Source: Stomoxys calcitrans (lineage: Eukaryota > Arthropoda > Insecta > Diptera > Muscidae). From it: a stretch of DNA of 64,000 bases. Made by a program: the position numbers and the translations under genes. Positions 33,216 through 43,407 of the stretch are shown here, one piece after another; position 1 is the first letter of the stretch, and the number at the start of each line of letters is the position of its first letter. Location: the NCBI RefSeq assembly GCF_963082655.1, contig NC_081556.1:73703227-73767226 (forward strand). The letters run 5' to 3'. The notes beneath the pieces were generated by a model that made no database searches, was not told where the DNA came from, and saw only the letters and a program-made list of their open reading frames with translations.

Positions 33216-33953
33216 TTATTGGCCACCAGTGACACTGTCAAAGCGTTTCTCTAGGCAATCAAATCTCTGTAATTGATATTCAAAAAGTTCCTTAAACATT
33301 TCTTTGATTTCGTTAATGGCACAAATGAAGGACTGTTTTTCTTGCTGAAAATTTAATTTGGGCACAAAGGACTGCATCTTTGAAGTAAAGTTTTTATTTT
33401 GTTCTTCGAGTTTTACAGCGACACTTTGCCACTCGGCCTTCACGTGCTTCAGGTATTCGAAACGTTCAATACATTTGCCAAATTCATGATTCAAGTTGTC
33501 TCGCCATTGCAATAGGACTTCAACGGAGTTACAAAGTTTTGAAATTTCTTTGTCTTTTTCAATCATTTGAAATTTTAAATCCCTAATGTGGTCTTTAGCA
33601 GCTTGATTACATTTAAATAACTCGTTGATCTGACATTGAAGTTTATGATGGTTTTTTTGAAGAGTACATATTTCATTTTCTGAACATTTAAAGGCGATCT
33701 CGTGGTGAAGGCAATCGTCTTTAGGATGACAATTTTCTATTTGAGTCTTTAGACGTAATTGTAATTTTTGAATATATCTTTTCAAACAATCGAATTCCAG
33801 CATTAAGACATTTCCGTCTACATCTTCTTTTTGCTTATGATGTTCTTCTTGTTTTTGTCCGTTATTTGCCTCCTCTGATTCGTTTTTGAAAATTTTAGTT
33901 CCTACTTCTGTTGTATGTTCCGAATTGCATTGGGTATGCTCTAACGCTTCCAT
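33216..33953 (-). CDS. Hypothetical coiled-coil protein, 245 residues, single exon
   Basis: This is the only long uninterrupted, non-transposon reading frame. The start is the ATG at 33953 in the context AAAATGG (A at -3, G at +4). There is an in-frame TGA at 33995-33993 and no other ATG between. The protein opens MEALEHTQCNSEHTTEVG, has a charged Glu/Lys/Gln/His linker to about residue 47, then long helical heptad-like segments (about 48-75, 85-130, 135-235; for example CLKRYIQKLQLRLKTQIE and LKFQMIEKDKEISKL). It ends FDSVTGGQ-stop. There is no signal peptide, membrane segment or transposase motif. Cys and His are scattered without a zinc-finger spacing. A poly(A) signal follows after 56 bases. 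The role is unknown: a structural or cytoskeletal adaptor is possible but is only inferred from coil content. The possible alternative is a retrotransposon ORF1 coil, but no RT lies beside it. That it is a gene is fairly likely. Confidence 0.65.
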   Translation of the reverse strand: MEALEHTQCNSEHTTEVGTKIFKNESEEANNGQKQEEHHKQKEDVDGNVLMLEFDCLKRYIQKLQLRLKTQIENCHPKDDCLHHEIAFKCSENEICTLQKNHHKLQCQINELFKCNQAAKDHIRDLKFQMIEKDKEISKLCNSVEVLLQWRDNLNHEFGKCIERFEYLKHVKAEWQSVAVKLEEQNKNFTSKMQSFVPKLNFQQEKQSFICAINEIKEMFKELFEYQLQRFDCLEKRFDSVTGGQ

Positions 33954-34008
33954 TTTTCTTTGGGAACCAATAAAAAAATTCAAAGAAAATATTCAAAGTT
34001 TGTTATTT

Positions 34009-34014
34009 GACTGA
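34009..34014 (-). promoter_or_regulatory. Possible initiator TCAGTC
   Basis: The minus-strand word TCAGTC matches the insect initiator consensus TCAGTY and lies about 57 bases before the ATG of the coiled-coil gene. No clear TATA box is at -30. Weak evidence. Confidence 0.25.
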
Positions 34015-34072
34015 TTATAATAGGTTGCTTAAAAAGTTTGTGATTACTCCAAAAACCACATAAAAACAAGTA

Positions 34073-34150
34073 AAAACGTATTAAGTTCGCCGGGCCGAAC
34101 TTTTGATAACCACTACCTCAGATACAAAATAATTTTTAAATATATACATA
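34073..34150 (-). mobile_element. DINE-1-like 3' end fragment
   Basis: AACAAGTAAAAACGTATTA, hairpin TTCGCCGGGCCGAA (one base short) and a decayed ATAACCACTACC. It is cut after about 80 bases by a Helitron end. Confidence 0.6.
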
Positions 34151-35250
34151 CTAGTCGAACCGGGTCCGCTCCGCTGCGCCTTCTTTAACTCTCTAATGTC
34201 TTTTTAGGGTGGATATCGAATTAGTGCCATTGTAGCCTATGACGCTAAATCCTCCATCCGATATCTAAAAATTATATAGCCTATGTAACCTTCAAGACAA
34301 ACGTACACAATCTATGCAAATTTTAAGAAAATCGGTTCAGCCAAGTATAATATACTCATAATGGGTCTATTGGCGTTTTTGAGGGGTGGCGTGACCCCCA
34401 ATACTTCGATCTGATTTCGATTCGATCTGATTCGAAATCTCCTCCCAAATATCTTTCATTTGAGCCCCATATAGACATTAACGTCCAATATATTTGTTTG
34501 GGGAAGTTTTGGGGAGTTTTGTTAATACTATATTTGTATACTACTCTCCAATACCTTTCATTTTCAATACCTATGATGTCCCCGTCGGTCCACTTTTGAT
34601 TTGAGTGTTGTTTTTGGCATAAGCGGGAGGGTACGTCCCCTTCCGATATAGAAAAATTATATAGCCTATGTTTGCTTCTAGACCAACCTACACAATCAGC
34701 GAAAATTTCGAGAAAATCGGTTCTGTCGTTTTTCAGTCCACACGGAACAAACAAACCGAATACCATATATCCGTGATTGGCTAATGTACCCATTTTGGGC
34801 GTTTTTGAGGAGGTTGGGTGACCCCCCATATTTCGACATAAATTTGTATGCCAGGTTCGTTATCTACTCCCGCATACTTTTCATTTGATAACCATATTAT
34901 CCTCATCGGTCCACTTTTCAATTTGGGAGGTGTATTTGGTTTAACGTTGGAGGGTCCGCCCCCTTCCGTTATCAATAAATTATAAAGCCTATTCCTACTT
35001 CCTGACCATATCCGTAATCTACTCCCGAATACCTTTCATTTGAGTCCTATATTGTCATGATTGTCAAATAAACCTATTTTAAGAGGCTTTGGGGCTGGGG
35101 CGGCCCCCTGGTACTTGAACCCAACATTTATTATTATATTCGTACTCTACTCCTTTTTTCCTCCTTTAATTTTCGGGTAGTACTTTTGGGGTAAGGGGGA
35201 GGGTCCGCCGCTCTCCCGATATCAACAAATTATATAGCCTATGTTTCCTT
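34151..35250 (-). mobile_element. Composite minus-oriented Helitron cluster
   Basis: The left edge CTAGTCGAACCGGGTCCGCT is the reverse of the 3' terminus (CTAG at 34151). Inside, the 5'-end block (AATTATATAGCCTATGTTTG, GAAAATCGGTTCTG, ACGGAACAAACAAACCGAAT) occurs near 34270-34350, 34660-34780 and, in part, 34975 and 35225. At least two or three minus copies are therefore fused or nested. Modules with TTTCATTTGAGCCCC-type words lie between. Confidence 0.6.
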
Positions 35251-37501
35251 CCAGAACAATGTTTGTTTGTTTGTTTGTATTTTTGTGTGTTCCTTATAGA
35301 CTCAGAAACGGCTGAACATATTTTCTTGAAATTTTCACAGATGGTGCATAATGATCCCGTGGTGAAAATAGGGTACTACATTTTTTGATATCTGAAGGGG
35401 GGCGGACCCTCCCCCTTACCCTAATTTTCAGAAACGCCAGATCTCGGAGATTGGTGGTGCGATTTAAGCGATATTTTGTGTGCTCTCATATAGTACCCTA
35501 AAAATAAAAATTTGGTATCCAAATTTCGGATGATGTACCTAGGGGGGGCTGCCCCACCCTAAAACCTACCAAACATATATTTAGACCAATCACGACAATA
35601 TTGGACCCAAATGAAAGGTATTTAGGATAAGAAAACGTATCTGATATCGAATTGTCGGACCAAGTGCTAGGGGGACCACCCAAACCCCCAAAGCACCCCT
35701 AAATCGGACATATTTACCGACCATTGCAATATGGAACTCAAATGAAAGGTATTTGCGAGTAGAATACGAATCTGATATCCAAATGTGGGACCACGTTTCT
35801 GGGGGTTCTTCCCTTCCCCAAAACCCCCTCCAAACAGGACTTATTTACTGACCATGGGAACATGGGGCTTAAATAAAAGGTATTTGAGTGTAGAATACGA
35901 ATCTGATATCCAAATATGGGATCAAGTGTTCGGGGGCCGCCTCTCTCCAAAAACATCCCCCAAAAAGGGACAAATTTACGACCGTAGCCATTTGCTGACT
36001 TTTGCAATAAGGAGTTTAAATGAGATTTGAAAACGAATTTGATATCCAATTTTGAGGCCAATGGCAATATGGGGTTCAAATAAATGATATATAGATATAT
36101 GAGAATAGAGCACGTTTCTGATATATTTTCTGGGCTTAGGGGGACCACCCCAATCCCCAAAACACCCCAAAATCGGGCATATTTACCGACCTTGTCAATG
36201 TGGAGCTTAAATGAAAGGATTTGGGGGGTAGAGCAAGAATTGATACCCATTTTCGGGACCAATTTTCTGGGGTTCTACCTCTTTCCCAAAATACCCGACA
36301 AACAGCAATTTTTTACTGACCATCGCAATATGGGGCTCAAATCAAAGTATTTGGGAGTAGAATACGAATTTGATATCCATATGTAGGACCATATTTTTAG
36401 GGCATCACCCCTTTCCCAAAACACCCCCCAAGGAAAAATATTTTTCGACCATGCCAATATGTGGCTCAAATGAAATGTATTTGAGATTATAAGACGAATT
36501 TGATAACCTATTTTGGGGCCATGTATTTGGGGGACGCCTCATCCTGTAAACTCCTCTTAAGCCAATGGCAATATGGGTTTTAAATAAATGGTATTTGAGA
36601 GAAGAGCACGATGCTCTCGCGACCTCTCCCCCGAAAACACCACTTAATCAGGCATCAGGTAAATATCAGGCTGAAATGAAGTAAAGGGTGATTTTTTTGA
36701 GGTTAGGATTTTCATGCATTAGTATTTGACAGATCACGTGGGATTTCAGACATGGTGTCAAAGAGAAAGATGCTCAGTATGCTTTGACATTTCATCATGA
36801 ATAGACTTACTAATGAGCAACGCTTGCAAATCATTGAATTTTATTACCAAAATCAGTGTTCGGTTCGAAATGTGTTCATTCACCGTTCAGCGATGAGGCT
36901 CATTTCTGGTTGAATGGCTACGTAAATAAGCAAAATTGCCGCATTTGGAGTGAAGAGCAACCAGAAGCCGTTCAAGAACTGCCCATGCATCCCGAAAAAT
37001 GCACTGTTTGGTGTGGTTTGTACGCTGGTGGAATCATTGGACCGTATTTTTTCAAAGATGCTGTTGGACGCAACGTTACGGTGAATGAACACATTTCGAA
37101 CCGAACACTGATTTTGGTAATAAAATTCAATGATTTGCAAGCGTTGGTCGTTAGTAAGTCTATTCATGATGAAATGTCAAAGCATACTGAGCATCTTTCT
37201 CTTTGACACCATGTCTGAAATCCCACGTGATCTCTCAAATACTAATGCATGAAAATCCTAACCTCAAAAAAATCACCCTATATTTTAAGAATGGAGTACA
37301 CCATACATCCAAACTTAAATTCGTAGACCAATAAAGATCATATGGGATTCAGATAAAGGCACTTATATTGTTAAAATGTTAGTCAAGTTTACATGGTATT
37401 TCACTAAAAGATCTTTAATTGTCGAAAATAAATATTCCAAGGAAACTTTTGTTCCATATAAAGTAAAAGAAGGCGCAGCGGAGCGAGCCCGGGTCAGCTA
37501 G
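35251..37501 (+). mobile_element. Non-autonomous Helitron carrying a fold-back insertion
   Basis: The 5' region is (GTTT)n at 35257-35276, TTATAGACTCAGAAACGGCT, and CCAGATCTCGG. About ten modules follow, then the 3' end GGCGCAGCGGAGCGAGCCC with CAGCTAG at 37495-37501. The sequence closely follows the copy at 56041-57907 module by module, except for the 597-bp insertion at 36684. The exact 5' TC terminus is not seen because the left side meets another Helitron head to head. Confidence 0.75.
36684..37280. mobile_element. Tc1/mariner fold-back derivative, 203-bp inverted arms
   Basis: Arms 36684-36886 and 37078-37280 are inverted copies with about four differences in 203 bases. Each carries the same 5' terminal repeat (AGGGTGATTTTTTTGAGG) and the transposase start MNRLTNDQRLQIIEFYYQN. 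The 191-bp centre encodes FSDEAHFWLNGYVNKQNCRI, then ELPMHPEKCTVWCGLYAGGI and GPYFFKDAVG from the catalytic domain. The normal 3' end and second catalytic Asp are absent. TA flanks it on both sides (36682-36683, 37281-37282), and the sister Helitron has a single TA at 57686-57687. It moved as a unit using two identical ends. Confidence 0.85.
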
Positions 37502-37750
37502 TTTTATATATAAGAAAATAAGATTATATACATTTCATCAAAAAGAAATTATATCGAGATATGGTTGGGTCAGCACTGAAAGCGTTGCTGACATGAAGGC
37601 GACTAACACAACTCACTGCTCCATGTGTAAGGGCCATAAATTGTGCTTAAATGGATTTAAGACAGTAAATCGGAGATATGTAGGCCTATATGCATTGGCA
37701 TAGCTAGACATTCACGGAAGGCGCTACACCCCAAAAAAAAAAAAAAAAAA
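37502..37750 (-). mobile_element. Decayed DINE monomer and A-run
   Basis: 37555-37705 resembles a beta monomer (CTAACACAACTCACTG, AAATCGGAGATATGTAGGCC) in minus orientation. An 18-20 base A-run (37732-37752) abuts the next DINE. Confidence 0.4.
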
Positions 37751-39359
37751 AACAAGTAAAAAGGCGTTAAGTTCGGCCGGGCCGAACTTTCAATACCCAC
37801 CAGCTCGGGTATATATGTAAACCACCTTTCATCAAAATTCGGTGAAAATTTCATACCTTATACTCATATACCTCATACCGATCTGAACTATATACGACAC
37901 GGATGTCGAAGAGCCGAACATATGTAACTGTGTCAAATTTCAGTGAAATCGGATTATAAATGCGCCTTTTACGGGGCCAAGACTTTAAATCGAGATATCG
38001 GTCTACATGGCAGCTATATCCAAATCTGGACCGATTTGGGCCAAGCTGCATAAACATGTCGAAGAGCCTAACACTAAGCACTTTCCCAAATTTCGGCGAA
38101 ATCGGACAATAAATGCCTCTTTTATGGGCCCTAAACCTTAAATCCAGAGATCGGTCTATATGGCAGCTATATTCAAATCTGGACTGATCTGGGCAAAATT
38201 GAAGAAGGACGTCGAAGAGCCTAACCAAACTCACTGTCCTAAATTTCAGCGACTTCGGACAATAAATGCGTCTTTTATGGCCCCAAAACCTAAAACCTAG
38301 ATATCGGTCTATATGGCAGCTATATCCAAATCTGGACCGATATGTGCGATATTGCAGAAGTATGTCAAGAGGCTTAGCTTAACTTACTGTTCCAAATTTC
38401 GGGGACATCGGGCAATAAATGAGCATTTTATGGGCCCAAAACCATATATCAAGAAATCGGTCTATATGGCAGCTATATCCAAATTTGAACCGATATGACC
38501 CATATTGAAGAAATATGTCAAAGGGCCTAACACATCTCACTGTTCCAAATTTCAGCAAAATCGGATAATGAATGTGGCTATTATGGGCCTTACACCATAA
38601 ATCGGAGGATCGATCTATATGGCAGCTATATCCAAATCTGGACCGATCTGAGCCAAATTAACGAAGGATGTCGATGGGCCTTACACAATTCACTGCCCCG
38701 AATTTCATCAAAATCGGATAATAAATGTGACTTTTGTGGGCCTAAGACCCTAAACCGGAGGATCGGTCTATATGGCAGCTATATCCAAATCTGAACCGAT
38801 CTGGACCAAATTAAAGAAACATGTCAAAGGACCTAAGACAACTCACTGTCCCAAATTTCAGCGAAATCGGAAAATAAATGTGGCTTTTATGGGCCTTAGA
38901 CCCCAAATCGGAGGATCGGTCTATATGGCAGCTATATCCAAATCTGGACCGATCTGAGCCAAATTGACAAAGGATGTCGAAGGGCCTAACACAACTCACT
39001 GTCCCAAATTTCAACAAAATCGGATAATAAATGTGGCTTTTATGGGCCTAAGACTCTAAATCGGCGGATCGGTCTATATGGGGCTATATCAAGATATAGT
39101 CCGATATAGCCCATCTTCGAACTTAAGCTGCTTATGGACAAAAAAAGAATCTGTGCAAAATTTCAGCTCAATATCTCTATTTTTAAAGACTGTAGCGTGA
39201 TTTCAACAGACAGACGGACGGACATGGCTAGATGGTCATAGATTTTTACGCTGATCAAGGATATATATACTTTATAGGGTCGGAAATGGATATTTCGATG
39301 TGTTGCAAACGGAATGACAAAATGAATACACCCCCATCCTTCGGTGGTGGGTATAAAAA
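37751..39359 (-). mobile_element. DINE-1-like element, complete (beta type), tandem copy 1
   Basis: Left end AACAAGTAAAAAGGCGTTA, hairpin TTCGGCCGGGCCGAA, ATACCCACCAGCTCGGG. Eight monomers have CTATATGGCAGCTATAT-type cores about 153 bp apart (about 38007 to 39072). The right 5' module is AGACGGACGGACATGGCTAG, GATATATATACTTTATAGGG, CCTTCGGTGGTGGGTAT. It is the longest copy, 1.61 kb. Confidence 0.82.
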
Positions 39360-39377
39360 ACAACAACAGCAAATTAA

Positions 39378-40850
39378 AACAAGTAAAAAGGCGTTAAGTT
39401 CGGCCGGGCCGAACTTTGGATACCCACCACCTCGGGTATATATGTAAACCACCTTTCATCAAAATTCGGTGAAAATTTCATACCTTATACTCATATACCT
39501 CATACCGATCTGAACTATATACAACACGGATGTCGAAAAGCCTAACATAAGACTTTGTCAAATTTCAGTGAAATCGGATTATAAATGCGCTTTTTATGGG
39601 GCCAAGACTTTAAATCGAGATATCGGTCTACATGGCAGCTATATCCAAATCTGGACCGATTTGGGCCAAGTTGCGTCAACATGTCGAAGAGCCTAACACT
39701 AAGCACTGTCCCAAATTTCGGCGAAATCGGACAATAAATGCCTCTTTTATGGGCCCTAAACCTTAAATTCAGAGATCGGTCTATATGGCAGCTATATTCA
39801 AATCTGGACCGATCTGGGCAAAATTTAAGAAGGACGTCGAAGAGCCTAACTAAACTCACTGTCTCAAATTTCAGCGACATCGGACAATAAATGCGTCTTT
39901 TATGGCCCCAAAACCTAAAACCTAGATATCGGTCTATATGGCAGCTATATCCAAATCTGGACCGATCTGTGCGATATTGCAGAAGTATATCAAGGGGCTT
40001 AACTTAACTCACTGTTCCAAATTTCGGGGACATCGGGCAATAAATGAGCATTTTATGGGCCCAAAACCATAAATCAAGAAATCGGTCTATATGGCAGCTA
40101 TATCCAAATCTGAACCGATCTGGACTAAGTTAAAGAAACATGTCAAAGGGCCTAAGACAACTCACTGTCCCAAATTTCAGCAAAATCGGATAATAAATGT
40201 GGCTTTTATGGGCCTTAGACCCTAAATTGGAGGATCGGTCTATATGGCAGCTATATCCAAATCTGTACCGATCTGGTCCAAATTAACGAAGGAAGTTGAA
40301 GGGCCTAACACAAATCCCTGTCCCAAATTTCAGCGAAATCGGATTATAAATGTGGCTTTTATGGGCCTTAGACCCTAAATCGGAGGATCGGTCTATATGG
40401 CAGCTATATCCAAATCTGGACCGATCTGAGCCAAATTGACAAAGGATGTCGAAGGGCCTAACACAACTCACTGTCCCAAATTTCAACAAAATCGGATAAT
40501 AAATGTGGCTTTTATGGGCCTAAGACCCTAAATCGGCGGATCGGTCTATATGGGGGCTATATCAAGATATAGTCCGATATAGCCCATCTTCGAACTTAAG
40601 CTGCTTATGGACAAAAAAAGAATCTGTGCAAAATTTCAGTTCAATATCTCTATTTTTAAAGACTGTAGCGTGATTTCAACAGACAGACGGACAGGCGGAC
40701 AGACGGACGGACATGGCTAGATCGTCTTAGATTTTTACGCTGATCAAGAATATATATATGTACTTTATAGGGTCGGAAATGGATATTTCGATGTATTGCA
40801 AACGGAATGACAAAATGAATATACCCCTATCCTTCGGTGGTGGGTATAAC
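39378..40850 (-). mobile_element. DINE-1-like element, complete (beta type), tandem copy 2
   Basis: Same orientation and nearly the same sequence as the preceding copy after an 18-base spacer, but with seven monomers, one fewer. The 5' microsatellite is longer (AGACGGACAGGCGGACAGAC). The end is CCTTCGGTGGTGGGTATAA. The difference in monomer number suggests unequal exchange or slippage. Confidence 0.82.
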
Positions 40851-41757
40851 AAATAAAAAGGAATTAAGTTCAGCTGTACCGAACATTGGATACCTACCAC
40901 CTTGGGTATATAAAAACAACATTTCGTTAAAATCCGGTATGGGATGTCTATGAGCATGAAAGGCCGGGCGGCATCGGCTTAAAGGCTCAGTGCCTGTGAT
41001 ATGACAAGGCGAGTTATCAGCGCCTTTAAATGACCAATGGCCATAATGTTCCTGCGGCGATCAGTCCTACCGGAACGGACTTTTGAGTCCACTTAAGCAT
41101 AGATCAATGTACTTAATTTCAGCGAAATTGGGTAATAAATTCCCTATTTATGTTTGAAAGGGCTTCAATCGGGAGATCGATCATTATGGGGGCTATACAA
41201 AATATGGTCCGATCTAAACCATACTTGGCATGGACACCATTGTGTTACATTTCAGTGAAATTGGGCAATAAATGCGGCTTTTACAGGCCTGAGACTATGC
41301 ATCGGGAGATCGATGCATATGGGTGCTATATTAAGACAAAAGCCGATTTGGACCATATCCGGCAGTGATATCGGTGGTCTTAACACAAATAATTTTTTGA
41401 ATTTCAGCCGAATTATATAAAAAATGCTGATTTAATGAATCTAAGACTTTAAATCAGAACATCGATCTTTACGGGGGCTATATTAAGACATTGTCCGATT
41501 TGGACCATTTTCGGCGCGGATATCGGAAATCTCAAAACAAACGATTGTGGCAAATTTAAACCGATAGTGATACAACAAAACCCTAAATCTGTATATCGGC
41601 CGACATGTAGCTATTTCAGGACATAGCCCAGCGTATTCTATGGAAATAAATCTTACTTTTTAGCGGGATTTCAGTAGAGAGACGGACGAACATGAGTAGA
41701 TCGTCTTAGATATTTACGCCGAACACGAAAACTCATTATACCGTCCCCCTTATTTTG
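40851..41757 (-). mobile_element. DINE-1-like element, diverged, tandem copy 3
   Basis: Starts AAATAAAAAGGAATTAAGTT with a decayed hairpin (TTCAGCTGTACCGAA), then ATACCTACCACC. About 140 bases near 40955-41095 have no match in other copies. Four diverged monomers (GGGGGCTAT cores) and a shortened 5' module (GACGGACGAACATGAGTAG) follow. The 5' subterminal repeat is lost. Confidence 0.65.
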
Positions 41758-41884
41758 TTTTTGAGTCCATTAAGCAAAATACGTAATGTTATGACGATCG
41801 ATTAATAGTTCCCCGTTGAAATAACGTCCAAATTGGACGTAGTGGTTTCTAAGGAATCCAGTAGAGTATTATAAAAACACATAT

Positions 41885-42291
41885 TGTAACTTACACCACT
41901 ACTGTGGATGTGATATTGAATATATAATAAAAACCCTATCCGTCTGTCTGCGTAACCTTTCTATATCGTTTGTCCATTTGTTGTTTTTTTTTTGTAATCA
42001 AGGTGTAGATCGCATTTTTCATCCAATCAATTTCCACATATCACTTTTATAGCTCAAAGACAAATGCTATGAATTTTGGAAAAATATCTATGTTGATTTA
42101 GATATAGCTCTCATGCGTATATATCACTCGATTTTCATTTATAAGGATGTTTGGTACACTTTTCAACCGATTTGCTTGAAATTTGGTATGGCATGCTTTA
42201 TTACCCAACTGAAAGCTTCTGACAAATTTCATCAAAATCGATACACATAATCGGTGTTTGGTTTATTGTGGTTTTACTCTATAATATAAAT
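41885..42291 (+). mobile_element. DINE-1-like element (gamma type), truncated
   Basis: Starts CTTACACCACTACTGTGGAT, then CCGTCTGTCTGCGTAA, and one gamma monomer (GATATAGCTCTCATGCGTAT, TTTGGTATGGCATGCTTTA). It is followed directly by another gamma copy. Confidence 0.6.
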
Positions 42292-42603
42292 GTTTTTATA
42301 TCCTACACCACCACTGTGGTACAGGGTAGTATAAGTTTGTGCATTTGTTTGTAACGCTATGAAGGAAAAGAGCCAGACCCATTGATAAGTAAACCGATCG
42401 ACACAGAACCACTTTCTGATTCGATTTAGCCATGTCCGTCTGTGAGTCCATGCATTCTTGTAATCAAGGAAAATGTCGTGTTTGTTGTCCAATCATCACC
42501 AAATTTTGCACATGTCACTTTCTTGGCCCAAGGACGAACGCTATTGATTTTGGTATAAATGTATCGCCCGATTAGCACTTAAATGGCCGCAGTAACTAAA
42601 ATT
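42292..42603 (+). mobile_element. DINE-1-like element (gamma type), left part of split copy
   Basis: TTTTTATATCCTACACCACC, GTGGTACAGGGTAGTATAAG, GATTCGATTTAGCCATGTCC, then monomer sequence up to ACTAAAATTTTCAA, where an alpha DINE is inserted. The right part resumes at 43408. Confidence 0.7.
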
Positions 42604-43407
42604 TTCAAAATGCGAAATATGCGTCTAAGACCCCATAAAGTATATATATTCTTGATCGTCATGTCATTTTAAGACGATCTAGCCATGTCTGTCCGTCTGT
42701 CCGCCCGCCCGTCTGTCTGTCGAAAGCACACAAACTTTCGAAGAAGTAAAGTTAGGCCCATGAAATTTTGCACAAATACTTTTGAAGGTGTGGGTCGGTG
42801 GGGGATATCGCTGCCATATAAACCGATCTTGGGCCTTGACTTCTTGACTGAAATTTTGCACGTGGTGTTTTTACTGAAATTTTGCACGTAGTGTTTTTTT
42901 GTATCACTTCCAACAACTGTGCTAAGTATGATTCAAATCGGTTCATAACCTGGTATAGCTGCCATATAAACCTTTGTTGGATCTTGACTTTTTGAGCGTC
43001 TATAAGGCGCAATCCTCATGCGATTTGGCAGACATTTTGTAGTACGGCTTCTCCTGTGACCTTTAACATACGTGTCCAATATGGTCTGAATTGATCAATA
43101 GCTTGATACAGCTCCCATATAAACCGATCTCTCGATTTCACTTATTGAGCCCCTATAAGGCGCAATTCTTATCCGAACAGTCCATTCGGATAATATTACA
43201 CAATGATTTCTACAATGCTCAGTATTCAATTCATTTATGGTCCGTATCGAACTATAACTTGATATAGTTCCAATAGCATAACAGTTCTTATTCATTATTC
43301 TTTGTTGGCCTAAAAAGAGATACCGCGCAAAGAACTCGACAAATGCGATCCATGGTGGAGGGTATATAAGATTCGGCCTGGCCGAACTTAGCACGCACTC
43401 ACTTGTT
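42604..43407 (+). mobile_element. DINE-1-like element (alpha type) nested in a gamma DINE
   Basis: The 5' module is CATAAAGTATATATATTC (about 42634) and GATCTAGCCATGTCTGTCCG, missing only the first 60 or so bases. Alpha monomers follow (CTGCCATATAAACCGATCT), then GGTGGAGGGTATATAAG, hairpin TTCGGCCTGGCCGAA (about 43373-43387), end ACTTGTT at 43407. Gamma monomers stand on both sides, so it inserted into the older element. Confidence 0.75.

Noticed and set aside
33216..33983. An earlier start at 33983 for the coiled-coil gene
   Set aside because: The codon there is TTG. The first ATG in frame is at 33953 and has a good context.
34356..34829. A 157-codon minus frame
   Set aside because: Helitron module sequence, with no protein resemblance.
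35738..36262. A 174-codon minus frame
   Set aside because: Antisense through Helitron modules that recur at 23508-23798 and 57201-57395.
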